The translations under genes and the position numbers were made by a program. A stretch of DNA of 36,773 nucleotides from Phycisphaerae bacterium (GTDB lineage Bacteria; Planctomycetota; Phycisphaerae; Phycisphaerales; Phycisphaeraceae): assembly GCA_002688155.1 (NCBI GenBank), contig NZCH01000114.1:1-36773 (forward strand). Reading direction: 5' to 3'. The notes under the pieces were generated by a model. It was not told where the DNA came from. It saw only the letters and a program-made list of their open reading frames with translations, and ran no database searches. The number at the start of each line of letters is the position of its first letter. The stretch's first letter is position 1. Shown here one piece after another: positions 18,314 to 27,593 of the stretch.

Positions 18314-19693
18314 TCACTGCTTCTCTGGCTGGTTCACACGTTCAACGTCCGCGCCCAATTTCTGCAGTGACAGTTCCATTTTCTCATAGCCGCGGTCAAC
18401 GTGGTAGATGCGGCTGACGGTTGTGGTGCCGCGTGCAGCGAGGCCGGCAAGGATCAGGCCTGCTGAAGCGCGCAGGTCAGACGCCATCACTTGCGCGCCG
18501 ATCAGTTCGCGCACGCCTGAGACGAGCACTGTCGGGCCGTTGCGCACAAGGTTGGCGCCCATGCGCAGCAGTTCCGCGACGTGCAGGAAGCGATCAGGAA
18601 ATATTTTTTCGGTAATCATCGAGTTGCCGTCTGCCAGGCACAACAGCGCCATGATCTGCGCCTGCAGGTCGGTCGGAAATCCCGGGTGAGGCTGGGTGAA
18701 GATCTGTGTCGGTTCAAGGCGACGGGTTGACGCGACGCGGACCGTCTGCCGCATGCGGTCGTCGTCGAGCGTGCCCTGATTGTTCTTTTTTCGTGTGCCG
18801 CGCTTCCTGGTTGGCGACGGGCCGGCGCCTGATGCGGGTTTCACGGGTTCAATCTCGACACCCGTGTACTCGAAGCGGTCGAGCACTGCGGTAAGCGCAT
18901 CGGTTGGAAAGTTTTCGATGGTGATCTGCCCGTTGGTGATGGCGGCGGCGGCGACGTAAGTGCCGGCTTCGATCCGATCGGGAATCACTTTATGTTTGGC
19001 TCCGTGCAGCTGGTCGACACCTTCGATGATCACGCGCGGCGTACCAGCGCCGGTGACGTTCGCGCCCATCGCGCTCAGAAGGTTTGCCATGTCCTCGACC
19101 TCCGGTTCGCACGCGGCCGACTCGATGATTGTTCTGCCCTTCGCCAGCGCCGCTGCGCTCATCACGTTGATCGTACCCAGCACGGTCGAACCGAACGGCC
19201 CGCCCAGAAACACGCGCGCCCCGGTCAGTCGGCCAGATTCAGGCAACTCGGCGACGATGTAGCCGCTGTCCAGATGCACCTTCGCACCCAAGGCGCGCAA
19301 CCCGCGCATGTGCAGGTCGACCGGTCGGTCACCGATATTGCACCCGCCGGGCATCGACACCTGCGCCTTGCCACGACGCGCAAGTAACGGACCGAGCACG
19401 CACACACTCGCGCGCATTTTGCGGACAATGTCGTACCGCGCTTTGCATTTCGAGTCGTCCGTGCTGTGAACGGTGACCGAACTGGCGGCCGGGTCATGCT
19501 CGACCTCGCAGCCGAGCTCGTCCAGCAGCTTCGTCATGTTGCGGATGTCTTCAAGATCGGGCACATCCGACAATTTGACGGGTTGATCGGTCAGCAGTGC
19601 GGCCGCCAACTGAGGTAGCGCCGCGTTCTTGGCGCCGTGCACGCGAACCGTCCCACGCAAGCGCTTCCCGCCGTTTATAACAAATGCGTCCAT
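18314..19693 (-). CDS. murA: UDP-N-acetylglucosamine 1-carboxyvinyltransferase
   Basis: GTVRVHGAKNAALPQLAAALLT, ASVCVLGPLLAR..AQVSMPGGCNIGDRPVDLH, HPGFPTDLQAQIMAL, DLRASAGLILAGL. Confidence 0.97.
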   Translation of the reverse strand: MDAFVINGGKRLRGTVRVHGAKNAALPQLAAALLTDQPVKLSDVPDLEDIRNMTKLLDELGCEVEHDPAASSVTVHSTDDSKCKARYDIVRKMRASVCVLGPLLARRGKAQVSMPGGCNIGDRPVDLHMRGLRALGAKVHLDSGYIVAELPESGRLTGARVFLGGPFGSTVLGTINVMSAAALAKGRTIIESAACEPEVEDMANLLSAMGANVTGAGTPRVIIEGVDQLHGAKHKVIPDRIEAGTYVAAAAITNGQITIENFPTDALTAVLDRFEYTGVEIEPVKPASGAGPSPTRKRGTRKKNNQGTLDDDRMRQTVRVASTRRLEPTQIFTQPHPGFPTDLQAQIMALLCLADGNSMITEKIFPDRFLHVAELLRMGANLVRNGPTVLVSGVRELIGAQVMASDLRASAGLILAGLAARGTTTVSRIYHVDRGYEKMELSLQKLGADVERVNQPEKQ

Positions 19694-19784
19694 TTCGTCA
19701 GATGATACTTGTTGTCACCGCGGACCGCCCGGCTACAAATTTGGTACAAAGCGCCTGTGCTGAACGAGTCGAAAGCCAGACGTA

Positions 19785-19813
19785 GCGGCTCAGTCGCAAG
19801 CGACCGGGCTGAA
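19785..19813. repeat. Partial palindrome containing GTCGCAAGCGACCGGG
   Basis: 16-nt exact match to the reverse complement of the palindrome at 24637-24658. Confidence 0.7.
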
Positions 19814-19915
19814 AAGCCTCCTGGCACCCTGTTTTGGCGCATACCTTGCAGCGCGGTTTTCTGCTTTTTGGCTTTCGGCTTCAACCTATTGCCCATTTAA
19901 CCCTCCACCGAACCA

Positions 19916-20431
19916 ATGAACATCGAATCGCTTGTACGTGACGTGCCCGACTTCCCGACACCGGGGATTTCCTTCAAGGACATCACGCCCCTGCTGAGCA
20001 ATCCCGCCGGGCTGGCGAGGGCGATCGAACAGATGGCCAACCCGTACCGAGGCAAGGGCATCGAACTGGTCTGCGGAGCCGAGAGCCGTGGATTCATCTT
20101 CGGTACGGCGGTCGCGCAGGTGCTCTCAGCCGGGTTCGTACCCATCCGTAAACCAAACAAACTGCCCGGTGAAACGCACACAATTGATTACGGGCTCGAG
20201 TATGGCTCGGACACGCTGGAAATTCACGTCGACGCGATTCGTCCCGCGCAGCGCGTGCTCGTCGTCGACGACCTGCTCGCGACCGGCGGAACACTCAAAG
20301 CCTGCTGCGACCTGATCGAACGTCTCGGCGGGCACATCGCCGGTGTCTCAGTCCTGATCGAACTGGTCGAACTCCAAGGGCGCAACCAGATTAAACCGTA
20401 CGATAATGTTCGCTCCGTGATACGAATATGA
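19916..20431 (+). CDS. apt: Adenine phosphoribosyltransferase
   Basis: VRDVPDFPTPGISFKDITPLL, AESRGFIFGTAVA, RVLVVDDLLATGGTLKA. Confidence 0.97.
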   Translation: MNIESLVRDVPDFPTPGISFKDITPLLSNPAGLARAIEQMANPYRGKGIELVCGAESRGFIFGTAVAQVLSAGFVPIRKPNKLPGETHTIDYGLEYGSDTLEIHVDAIRPAQRVLVVDDLLATGGTLKACCDLIERLGGHIAGVSVLIELVELQGRNQIKPYDNVRSVIRI

Positions 20432-20576
20432 ACATCGGGAAGTCACGAATCAGCGGTTGAAGGTCTCAAACCGGATATTGACGCCTCTCGCGTCACAGAC
20501 GCAACATTCGCCTTTGGACTTTCTGCCAAAAGACTTTCCCGCGTTCTGATTTCTGATTTTTTCGACTCGGTATCTC

Positions 20577-21359
20577 ATGCCCGACGAAGCCATTGAGAAT
20601 GACAAGCCGGTTCTTGTCACGCCGTCGTACTGGCGTGATGCGCAGCTCCCGCTGCAATCGCTTATTTTTCTGCTGCCGTTGCTGGCGCTTTACGAGTTGG
20701 GCACGATCGTTTACGCGACGGACGAGGTGACGGGCGTGCGGCGCTTTATTTACGCAAGGTCATTGCTGGCGGACCTATTCGAGTATTTCGGCGTGCAGGC
20801 GTACTACCTGCCAGGTCTGATCGCCGTCGTGGGGCTGATGGGCTGGCATCTGACACGGCGGGACCGCTGGTTCATTCGGCCGACACTGTACGTGGGCATG
20901 CTTGTTGAATCGGTGCTGTGGGGCGGGTGCCTGTTCGTGCTGGTTCTGGTGGTCATCCGCCAGCCGCTGGGCCAGTTCGCGCTCATGGCGGGGGGCGCTC
21001 ACAACGCGCCCTGGCAGCAGATGCTCGTGTTCAGCGTCGGCGCCGGCATCTACGAGGAACTTCTGTTTCGCCTGCTGGGCATCATGGTCCTGCACATGAT
21101 TTTCGTTGACCTGCTGCCGCTCAAGGACCACTGGGGCGCGGCGCTGGCGGTGGTCGGGTCGGCGGTGGCGTTTGCGCTGTACCACTTCTCCGACCAGAAC
21201 CCGTTCGACTGGAACAAGTGCCTGCTGTATACCGGCGCGGGACTGTACTTCGCGTTCGTATATGTACTGCGCGGGTTCGGCGTGGTCGCGGCAACGCATG
21301 CGATGTACGACATCATTGTGGTCGTCACGCAGCTGATGAGCAGTAGCAGGGGCAGTTAA
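20577..21359 (+). CDS. CPBP family intramembrane glutamic endopeptidase
   Basis: Multi-TM; GAGIYEELLFRLLGI (EExxxR) and GVVAATHAMYDI motifs. Confidence 0.88.
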   Translation: MPDEAIENDKPVLVTPSYWRDAQLPLQSLIFLLPLLALYELGTIVYATDEVTGVRRFIYARSLLADLFEYFGVQAYYLPGLIAVVGLMGWHLTRRDRWFIRPTLYVGMLVESVLWGGCLFVLVLVVIRQPLGQFALMAGGAHNAPWQQMLVFSVGAGIYEELLFRLLGIMVLHMIFVDLLPLKDHWGAALAVVGSAVAFALYHFSDQNPFDWNKCLLYTGAGLYFAFVYVLRGFGVVAATHAMYDIIVVVTQLMSSSRGS

Positions 21360-21378
21360 CTGCACTCGCAGCGCGCGA

Positions 21379-21876
21379 TTACGCTTGAATTGCGCACCAT
21401 GCGAACAACGCCAGCCATTCGCCGCGCTGCGTTGCAATGAGTTCGTCCGGCTCATCGCCCGACATGCGCGCCGCTTCGACCTGATCGATCAGTGCGTGCC
21501 CGTCATATCCGCCTGGACAATCGATATGCTGCATCGCGGGATGCGCGCCGACCTTGCGAAACCAGTGGTGGCTGTTGGAAAAATCACCTTCGCGCCGGTG
21601 CATGATGCCATGCCAGAATGACCCGGTCGCATTATCTATTCCCTGGCTGATCTTGTGGCTCTTGTCGAGCTCGTCGACGTACAGCCATAATGCAGCCGCG
21701 AGCGGCAGATTCGATACGATCGCCGGCCGTCGCACCTGGTCGTCGACCAGTTGGTACGCATCGCCTCCCACCGCTGCACTGACAACGAGCTTCGACATCG
21801 CCTGTTCCATCGACAGCTTTTGAGTCAATTCGTTCAGTACCGCTGCAACGTCGTCGGGTAAATCCGCAGTTGGCAT
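21379..21876 (-). CDS. Conserved hypothetical protein
   Basis: 165 aa from [10 protein letters not shown] at 21876; [27 protein letters not shown] looks like a conserved core. Confidence 0.75.
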   Translation of the reverse strand: MPTADLPDDVAAVLNELTQKLSMEQAMSKLVVSAAVGGDAYQLVDDQVRRPAIVSNLPLAAALWLYVDELDKSHKISQGIDNATGSFWHGIMHRREGDFSNSHHWFRKVGAHPAMQHIDCPGGYDGHALIDQVEAARMSGDEPDELIATQRGEWLALFAWCAIQA

Positions 21877-21988
21877 TGTTGGGCAACTCCCTATACTTCT
21901 TGGCCTGATTGCTCGCGATCGGCAGTCGTGCCGACTTGCAACGAACCGTGTGCAACACCGAATTGTATCGAGAAAAGGACATACATCC

Positions 21989-22606
21989 ATGGCGGAACAA
22001 AAGGCGACGAACATCACCTGGCATGACGGCGACGTGACTTGCGCCGAACGGCACAGCAACCTCGGACAGAAAGGAGCAACGCTTTGGATGACCGGCCTGT
22101 CCGCCAGTGGGAAGTCGACCGTGGCCGTCGCGCTCGAAAAAGTCCTGCTCGATCGCGGCAAGCATGCCTATCGCCTCGACGGCGATAACGTTCGCCACGG
22201 ACTGAACAAGAACCTTGGATTCTCCGCTGAGGATCGGGCGGAGAACATTCGCCGAATCGGTGAAGTCGCGAAACTCTTTACCGAGGCGGGGATGATCACG
22301 ATCACCAGTTTCATCAGCCCGTACCGCACCGACCGCGACCTGGTTCGCGCGCTTCACGACGACGCGGATCTGCCGTTCATCGAGGTGTACGTCGACTGCT
22401 CGCTCAAGGTCGCCGAAGAGCGCGATCCAAAGGGTCTTTATAAGAAAGCACGAGCCGGTGAAATCAAAGGGTTCACCGGCATCGATGATCCGTACGAAGC
22501 ACCGACATCGGCTGAGGTCCATCTGCACAGCGACACAATGAGCGTGGCGGAGCAGGTGGCTGCACTCTTGGATGCACTGGAACAGCGGTCTATTTTGTCT
22601 GCCTGA
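21989..22606 (+). CDS. cysC: Adenylyl-sulfate kinase
   Basis: [65 protein letters not shown]. Confidence 0.97.
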   Translation: MAEQKATNITWHDGDVTCAERHSNLGQKGATLWMTGLSASGKSTVAVALEKVLLDRGKHAYRLDGDNVRHGLNKNLGFSAEDRAENIRRIGEVAKLFTEAGMITITSFISPYRTDRDLVRALHDDADLPFIEVYVDCSLKVAEERDPKGLYKKARAGEIKGFTGIDDPYEAPTSAEVHLHSDTMSVAEQVAALLDALEQRSILSA

Positions 22607-22622
22607 ACTCCGGCGGCGTGCG

Positions 22623-22907
22623 TCAGATCATCTTCGGCAACTCGCGGTCTACTTCGGGGAAGTACCGGCGAATCAGCGAGCAGTCGAACTTCGCAAGAAT
22701 GCTCGATGCCGGCTCACGGTCGAGCAGAAACTCAAACGCCGCACGCACGACTTTCTCAGGAGCGACCCGCCCGTGCGACCACAGGTCGTAGTCCGACCAG
22801 CTCAGCGTTACGACGTACGCATGTCGGCGACCGGCGTCGTGGATGAACACCTCGTACGACCACTTGTTTTCACCGTCCGTTTCCGTACTTATTTCAATGT
22901 CCCGCAT
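22623..22907 (-). CDS. Conserved hypothetical protein
   Basis: 94 aa; YEVFIHDAGRRHAYVVTLSWSDYDLWSHGRVAPEKVVRAAFEFLLDREPASSIL reads as a real compact domain. Confidence 0.75.
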   Translation of the reverse strand: MRDIEISTETDGENKWSYEVFIHDAGRRHAYVVTLSWSDYDLWSHGRVAPEKVVRAAFEFLLDREPASSILAKFDCSLIRRYFPEVDRELPKMI

Positions 22908-23046
22908 ACATGCAGAATAACAGAGGATCGCCGATTAGCGATTTCCTGTTTCTGAATCGAAGTAGTCACGGGCACCGGATCGTGAAGCAAGTGATCCAAT
23001 CTCGCAGCATATTGAAAATTGGAAACCGAATATCGACAATCGCATA

Positions 23047-23976
23047 TCAAAGGAATTGCCATGCATCGTAGTAGCCGTTCAGGTGATAGTGCAGGTACAC
23101 CGTGTACGCCCACAGGCACGCGTTGGTGACGCCGTGCGTCCAGATGACAGGCCCCAGGCCTTTCTTCCTCGTCGCCACCACGACCAGACAGTAAGCGATA
23201 CCGCACACGATCGTGCCGGGCCAATCGCGCATGATGTGGCTGATCGGACACCACAAGAGCGTCGTGAAAACCATGCCCCACAGCGTCACCTGGCCGAACG
23301 GCACACGCTCGAATTCGGTCTTAAAGATGCCTTCGTCCTCATCCGCCGCGTCGCCCAGCTTGGTCTGCATCAGCCATTCGCCGATGACCGGCACATCAAG
23401 TATCCACTGCACGAATCCGAGCAGCGACTTACGCGGCCGGGACATCGAACGCAAAAGCATCGACCGGAAGAACAACTCTTCGAACATCGGCACGATGATC
23501 GACATGCCAAGCAGGCGCAGGATCATCGCGGTCCAGCCCAAAGCGCCGTCACCGAGCCCGCCCTTGCCGTCGACCATCGGCGCCAAGAACAGGAACAGGT
23601 CGCCCTTCTGCGGCTTCGTGGACGGGAACTGATCCATCATCACCGTGCCCAGCGCTATCCACGCGACCGCGCAGATTACGCCCACGGGAATCGCCAGCCA
23701 GTGAAACGACAGCGTGAGTTCAGGCAATAGCTTTCGACACCGCCAGAGCAGATACACCACGTAGCCGCACTGCACCACGTAAAGGATCGGGTATGTCCAC
23801 GCCTGCCAATCACGTGCGAGCCCGACCGTCATCAGGAACGTGACATATATAAAGAACGGCAGAAACCGCGGGTACCACGGATGCGACGCCATGATCGCAT
23901 CGAGCTGCGCGAGTCGGCCGGCCTTCTTCGCGTTTGGCGTGTTGGCTTCGGATTGGGGCTTATCTTCCAAAATCAT
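23047..23976 (-). CDS. CPBP family intramembrane protease
   Basis: Multi-TM; MFEELFFRSMLLRSMSR (EExxxR), LWCPISHI, WTHGVTNACLW. Confidence 0.85.
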   Translation of the reverse strand: MILEDKPQSEANTPNAKKAGRLAQLDAIMASHPWYPRFLPFFIYVTFLMTVGLARDWQAWTYPILYVVQCGYVVYLLWRCRKLLPELTLSFHWLAIPVGVICAVAWIALGTVMMDQFPSTKPQKGDLFLFLAPMVDGKGGLGDGALGWTAMILRLLGMSIIVPMFEELFFRSMLLRSMSRPRKSLLGFVQWILDVPVIGEWLMQTKLGDAADEDEGIFKTEFERVPFGQVTLWGMVFTTLLWCPISHIMRDWPGTIVCGIAYCLVVVATRKKGLGPVIWTHGVTNACLWAYTVYLHYHLNGYYDAWQFL

Positions 23977-24098
23977 ATAACGGTGGGCGGGAAAGTCTCA
24001 GTGATTCGACGCGCCGACCGATTAAACCAGCACGTGACCGCGACCACCGGCCACGGCTTTACAATCAGTATCGGCATCGCCTCACGGATGGTTTACCC

Positions 24099-24623
24099 AT
24101 GAAAATTCTGTCGCCCCACCCCGCGGCACTACCGATTGATGAGTTGCTCAAACAGTGCCAAGTCACCACCGGCCGGACATCAGGCCCGGGCGGACAGCAT
24201 CGAAACAAGGTCGAAACGGCCGTCACCATCGAGCACACACCCACCGACATCAACGGTAGCGCTGGCGAACGGCGCAGTCAGGCGCATAACAGGGCCATGG
24301 CCTTGTTTCGCCTGCGGGTCAACCTGGCAGTGCAGGTGCGGTGCACTGTTGTGATGCCGTATCAACCCACCGACCTGTGGCGGTCGCGATGCAACAAGGC
24401 AGGGCGCGTACGCGTCGGCCCCGAGCACGATGACTTGCCCGCGATGCTCGCCGAAGCGATCGACGTGATCGCCGCATGCGAATACGACGTGAAGGCCGCC
24501 GCGGAACAACTCGCCTGCACGCCTACACAGTTGATTAAACTGATCGTGCGCAAGCATACCGCGATCGGCATCATCAACAACGCGAGAATGGAGCGCGGCA
24601 TGCATCCGCTTCGCCGCGTATGA
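24099..24623 (+). CDS. Peptide chain release factor-like protein (GGQ domain)
   Basis: RTSGPGGQHRNKVETAVTIEHTPT...ERRSQAHNRAMALFRLR; lacks the RF1/RF2 codon-recognition domains. Confidence 0.87.
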   Translation: MKILSPHPAALPIDELLKQCQVTTGRTSGPGGQHRNKVETAVTIEHTPTDINGSAGERRSQAHNRAMALFRLRVNLAVQVRCTVVMPYQPTDLWRSRCNKAGRVRVGPEHDDLPAMLAEAIDVIAACEYDVKAAAEQLACTPTQLIKLIVRKHTAIGIINNARMERGMHPLRRV

Positions 24624-24636
24624 CGCGAACCTTGTA

Positions 24637-24658
24637 ACCCGGTCGCTTGCGACCGGGT
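24637..24658. repeat. Perfect palindrome ACCCGGTCGC-tt-GCGACCGGGT
   Basis: Direct reading; immediately downstream of the GGQ protein gene; related copy at 19785-19813. Confidence 0.85.
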
Positions 24659-24734
24659 GGGACTCATCGCAGACAATCCGGCCAGAACGAAATTGCACAC
24701 ACGTATCAACGGTATATTTCGATACTCTCCCTCG

Positions 24735-25634
24735 ATGTATCCACTGCTGTTCATTGGGATCACGATCCTCTGGGGCACGAGTTTCCTGCTGATGAAAAAG
24801 ACGTTGCTGGTGTTTGAGCCGGTGACGGTGGCTGCGGTTCGCATGGTGTTCGGGTCAGTGACGCTCTCGATTCTCTGGTATTGGCGCGGGACGCGCTGGC
24901 CGTTTACGGCGCGCGATTGGCCGCGGCTTGTGCTCATGGCCCTCGTCGCCTACATCGTGCCGTTTGTCGTGCAGCCAACGGTGATTCAACTGGTGGAACG
25001 ATACGCCAATCATGGCAGCGCGTTTGGCGCGATGATGGTCTCGTTCGTGCCACTGCTGACAATCATCGTTTCGTTACCGATGCTTGGCATACGACCCAGC
25101 GCGCGACAACTGCTCGGCGTGTTGGGCGGGATGGTGTGCATCGGTTGGCTTTACCGCAATGAAGTGTCAATGAACGTGCCGTGGTGGTGCCTGGCGCTCG
25201 GTTCGATTACGCCACTTTGCTACGCGCTTGGCAACACCTACATCAAGCGTCGCTGGTCTGACAAGCCGGTCACGGTGATGATCGCGACGTTTCTGGCAAT
25301 CAGCGCCCTGCCCACCACGCCGTATGCCCTGGCGGTCGAAGAGATCACAATCAACGAATCATTCATCATGGCGTGTGTGTGCCTGGTGACGCTGGGCGTG
25401 GTGAACACAGGCCTGTCGAGTTACATGTTTTTCAAGATAGTGCAGGATCGCGGACCTCTTTACGCGGGGATGACGGCGTACACGATCCCGTGCACGGCGA
25501 TTGTGCTCGCGTGGCTGGACGGCGAGGTGATCCGCGTCGGCCAGTTGGTGCCGATCGCGGGCGTGCTGGCGATGGTGGCGCTGGTACAGGCGCCGGTGCT
25601 GAAAACGCAAGCGGGCAGACCTCATGCGCGGTAA
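24735..25634 (+). CDS. EamA/DMT superfamily transporter
   Basis: MYPLLFIGITILWGTSFLLMKKTL, ten-TM pattern, PLCYALGNTYIKRRW; start reset to 24735. Confidence 0.9.
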   Translation: MYPLLFIGITILWGTSFLLMKKTLLVFEPVTVAAVRMVFGSVTLSILWYWRGTRWPFTARDWPRLVLMALVAYIVPFVVQPTVIQLVERYANHGSAFGAMMVSFVPLLTIIVSLPMLGIRPSARQLLGVLGGMVCIGWLYRNEVSMNVPWWCLALGSITPLCYALGNTYIKRRWSDKPVTVMIATFLAISALPTTPYALAVEEITINESFIMACVCLVTLGVVNTGLSSYMFFKIVQDRGPLYAGMTAYTIPCTAIVLAWLDGEVIRVGQLVPIAGVLAMVALVQAPVLKTQAGRPHAR

Positions 25635-25664
25635 ATTATCGCCGACTCGAGAGCCCAACTGCGC

Positions 25665-26954
25665 ATGTCCGACACGACTGCCACCCAATTCGATTCGGCC
25701 GCGCTGCTTCGCGTACTGAGCATCGTCCGCCGGCTCGCTGAGCCGTTTGAGCTCAACGAAGTCCTCACCGCGATCATTGATTCGGGCAGGGAACTCTTCC
25801 ACGCCGATCGAGGCAGCGTGTTCCTGTACGACGACACCACGCGCGAACTTTACTCAACGGTCGCAACCGGCGTCACTGAAATCCGCTTCTCGATCGATCA
25901 GGGTTTGGCTGGCGAATCGGCGCGAGAACGCAATATTGTCAACGTACCTGTTTGCTACGCCGATCCGCGGTTCAATCAGGAGATCGACCTCAAGACCGGC
26001 TACCGCACGAACTCTCTGATTACGATTCCGCTGATAGGGCTCGAAGACGAACTCGTTGGTGTGATGCAGTTGCTGAATCCTTCGAAGGGCCGGTTCGACG
26101 AAGCGGACGAGCAGTTGGCGGCGCTGCTTGCCAGCCAGGCGGCGGTGGCGATCCAGCGCGCGCGCCTGCTCGAAGAGCGCCTGGTGAAGATGCGGTTGCA
26201 GCGCGATCTGTCGCTGGCGCGCACGATCCAGCGCGGCGTGCTTCCAAAGCAGTTGCCCTCAGCCGACGGCTATGACATGGCTGCGATGAGCCGGCCCACG
26301 GACGAAACGGGTGGCGATATTTATGACGTAGTCGACCTGAAGGACGCCGTGGCGTCATACGGCACGGCGAAGATGATGCTCCTGCTTGCGGACGCAACGG
26401 GTCACGGCATCGGGTCGGCGCTTTCGGTCACGCCGATGCGCGCCATGCTGCGCATCGGTTTGCGATTGTCGGCAGACATCGACCAGCTGTTCACGCACAT
26501 CAACCGGCAACTGTGCAGCGACTTGGCGGACAACCGATTCATCACGGCGTTTCTGGGGATTCTCGACACGGATGCGCATCGCGTGGACTACTACGCCGCG
26601 GGCCAGGGGCCACTGCTGCATTTTCACGCGAGCGACCAGTCATGTGAGTGGATCGGCGCGACAACGATTCCGCTGGGCATCCTTGAGGAACCGCCGGTCG
26701 CCGACCGGCAGACGATCTATCTGGCGCCCAGCGACATGCTCGTGCTGCTGACGGACGGGTTTTACGAATACCAAAACGCCGCAGGCAAGCAATTGGGCGA
26801 AACGCGCATCGGCGAAGTGGTCGCGCATCATCACCGCGAGCCGGCGCAGGCAACACTCGATGCGCTGCTCGAATGCGTCAGAGAGTATGCACACGGTGCG
26901 CCGCAATTGGACGACCTTACCGCACTGATCATCAAACGCCATGGCGGTGCGTGA
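25665..26954 (+). CDS. GAF-domain SpoIIE/RsbU-type protein phosphatase
   Basis: GAF region (RELFHADRGSVFLYD..GLAGESARE); ARTIQRGVLP linker; ETGGDIYDVV, LLADATGHGIGSAL, LLTDGFYEYQN. Confidence 0.93.
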   Translation: MSDTTATQFDSAALLRVLSIVRRLAEPFELNEVLTAIIDSGRELFHADRGSVFLYDDTTRELYSTVATGVTEIRFSIDQGLAGESARERNIVNVPVCYADPRFNQEIDLKTGYRTNSLITIPLIGLEDELVGVMQLLNPSKGRFDEADEQLAALLASQAAVAIQRARLLEERLVKMRLQRDLSLARTIQRGVLPKQLPSADGYDMAAMSRPTDETGGDIYDVVDLKDAVASYGTAKMMLLLADATGHGIGSALSVTPMRAMLRIGLRLSADIDQLFTHINRQLCSDLADNRFITAFLGILDTDAHRVDYYAAGQGPLLHFHASDQSCEWIGATTIPLGILEEPPVADRQTIYLAPSDMLVLLTDGFYEYQNAAGKQLGETRIGEVVAHHHREPAQATLDALLECVREYAHGAPQLDDLTALIIKRHGGA

Positions 26955-27505
26955 TGCCGCGTGTGTTCATTGCCGTGAGCGCACCGGGAAACGATGCGAT
27001 CGAAGGAGTTGTCGCGACACTGTCCGGCATGGGCCGGGCGGTCAAGGCCGTCGCACTGAACAACCTGCATCTTACCCTTCGGTTCATCGGGCAGGTTGAA
27101 GAGGGCCAGATGGAGCCGATCGCATCGGCGGTGCATGATGTCGTCGCGGACCACCGGCACGCTGAATTACCGTTGATTGGACTGGGCGCTTTTCCGAATC
27201 GTCAACGCCCGCAGACAGTTTGGATCGGCATTCGAGGACAAGAGCCGCTTGCGAGTATGGTGCAGGACATCGAGCTTGCGCTGATCGACGTCGGCATCGA
27301 GCCGGATGAGCGGCCGTTTCATGCGCACCTGACGGTGGCGCGTGTGAAAACGCGCCCCCCTGCCGAGCTCTTTGAACTACTTGAACAGCGTCAACGCGCC
27401 GCATTCGGTACGCTCGACGTGTTGTCCGTTGACGTCATGCTCAGCACGCTCACGCCGCAAGGTCCGGTCTACACGGTCGCGCATCGCGCCGCACTGCGCG
27501 TGTGA
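26954..27505 (+). CDS. thpR: RNA 2',3'-cyclic phosphodiesterase (2H family)
   Basis: MPRVFIAVSAP; HLTLRFIG and HAHLTVARV (two HxTx motifs); TGATG overlap with upstream gene. Confidence 0.93.
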   Translation: MPRVFIAVSAPGNDAIEGVVATLSGMGRAVKAVALNNLHLTLRFIGQVEEGQMEPIASAVHDVVADHRHAELPLIGLGAFPNRQRPQTVWIGIRGQEPLASMVQDIELALIDVGIEPDERPFHAHLTVARVKTRPPAELFELLEQRQRAAFGTLDVLSVDVMLSTLTPQGPVYTVAHRAALRV

Positions 27506-27593
27506 ACATCCTTCTTCACGTGCGTATGAAAATATCGGTCATATAATCGATGTATATTCATTAGTCATTTCGGGTACGAATAAGAGCCGCCCC

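Noticed and set aside
27530-27590. TATAAT-like box (27542-27547) as a promoter for the secreted protein gene
   Set aside because: No convincing -35 at proper spacing; AT-rich by composition only
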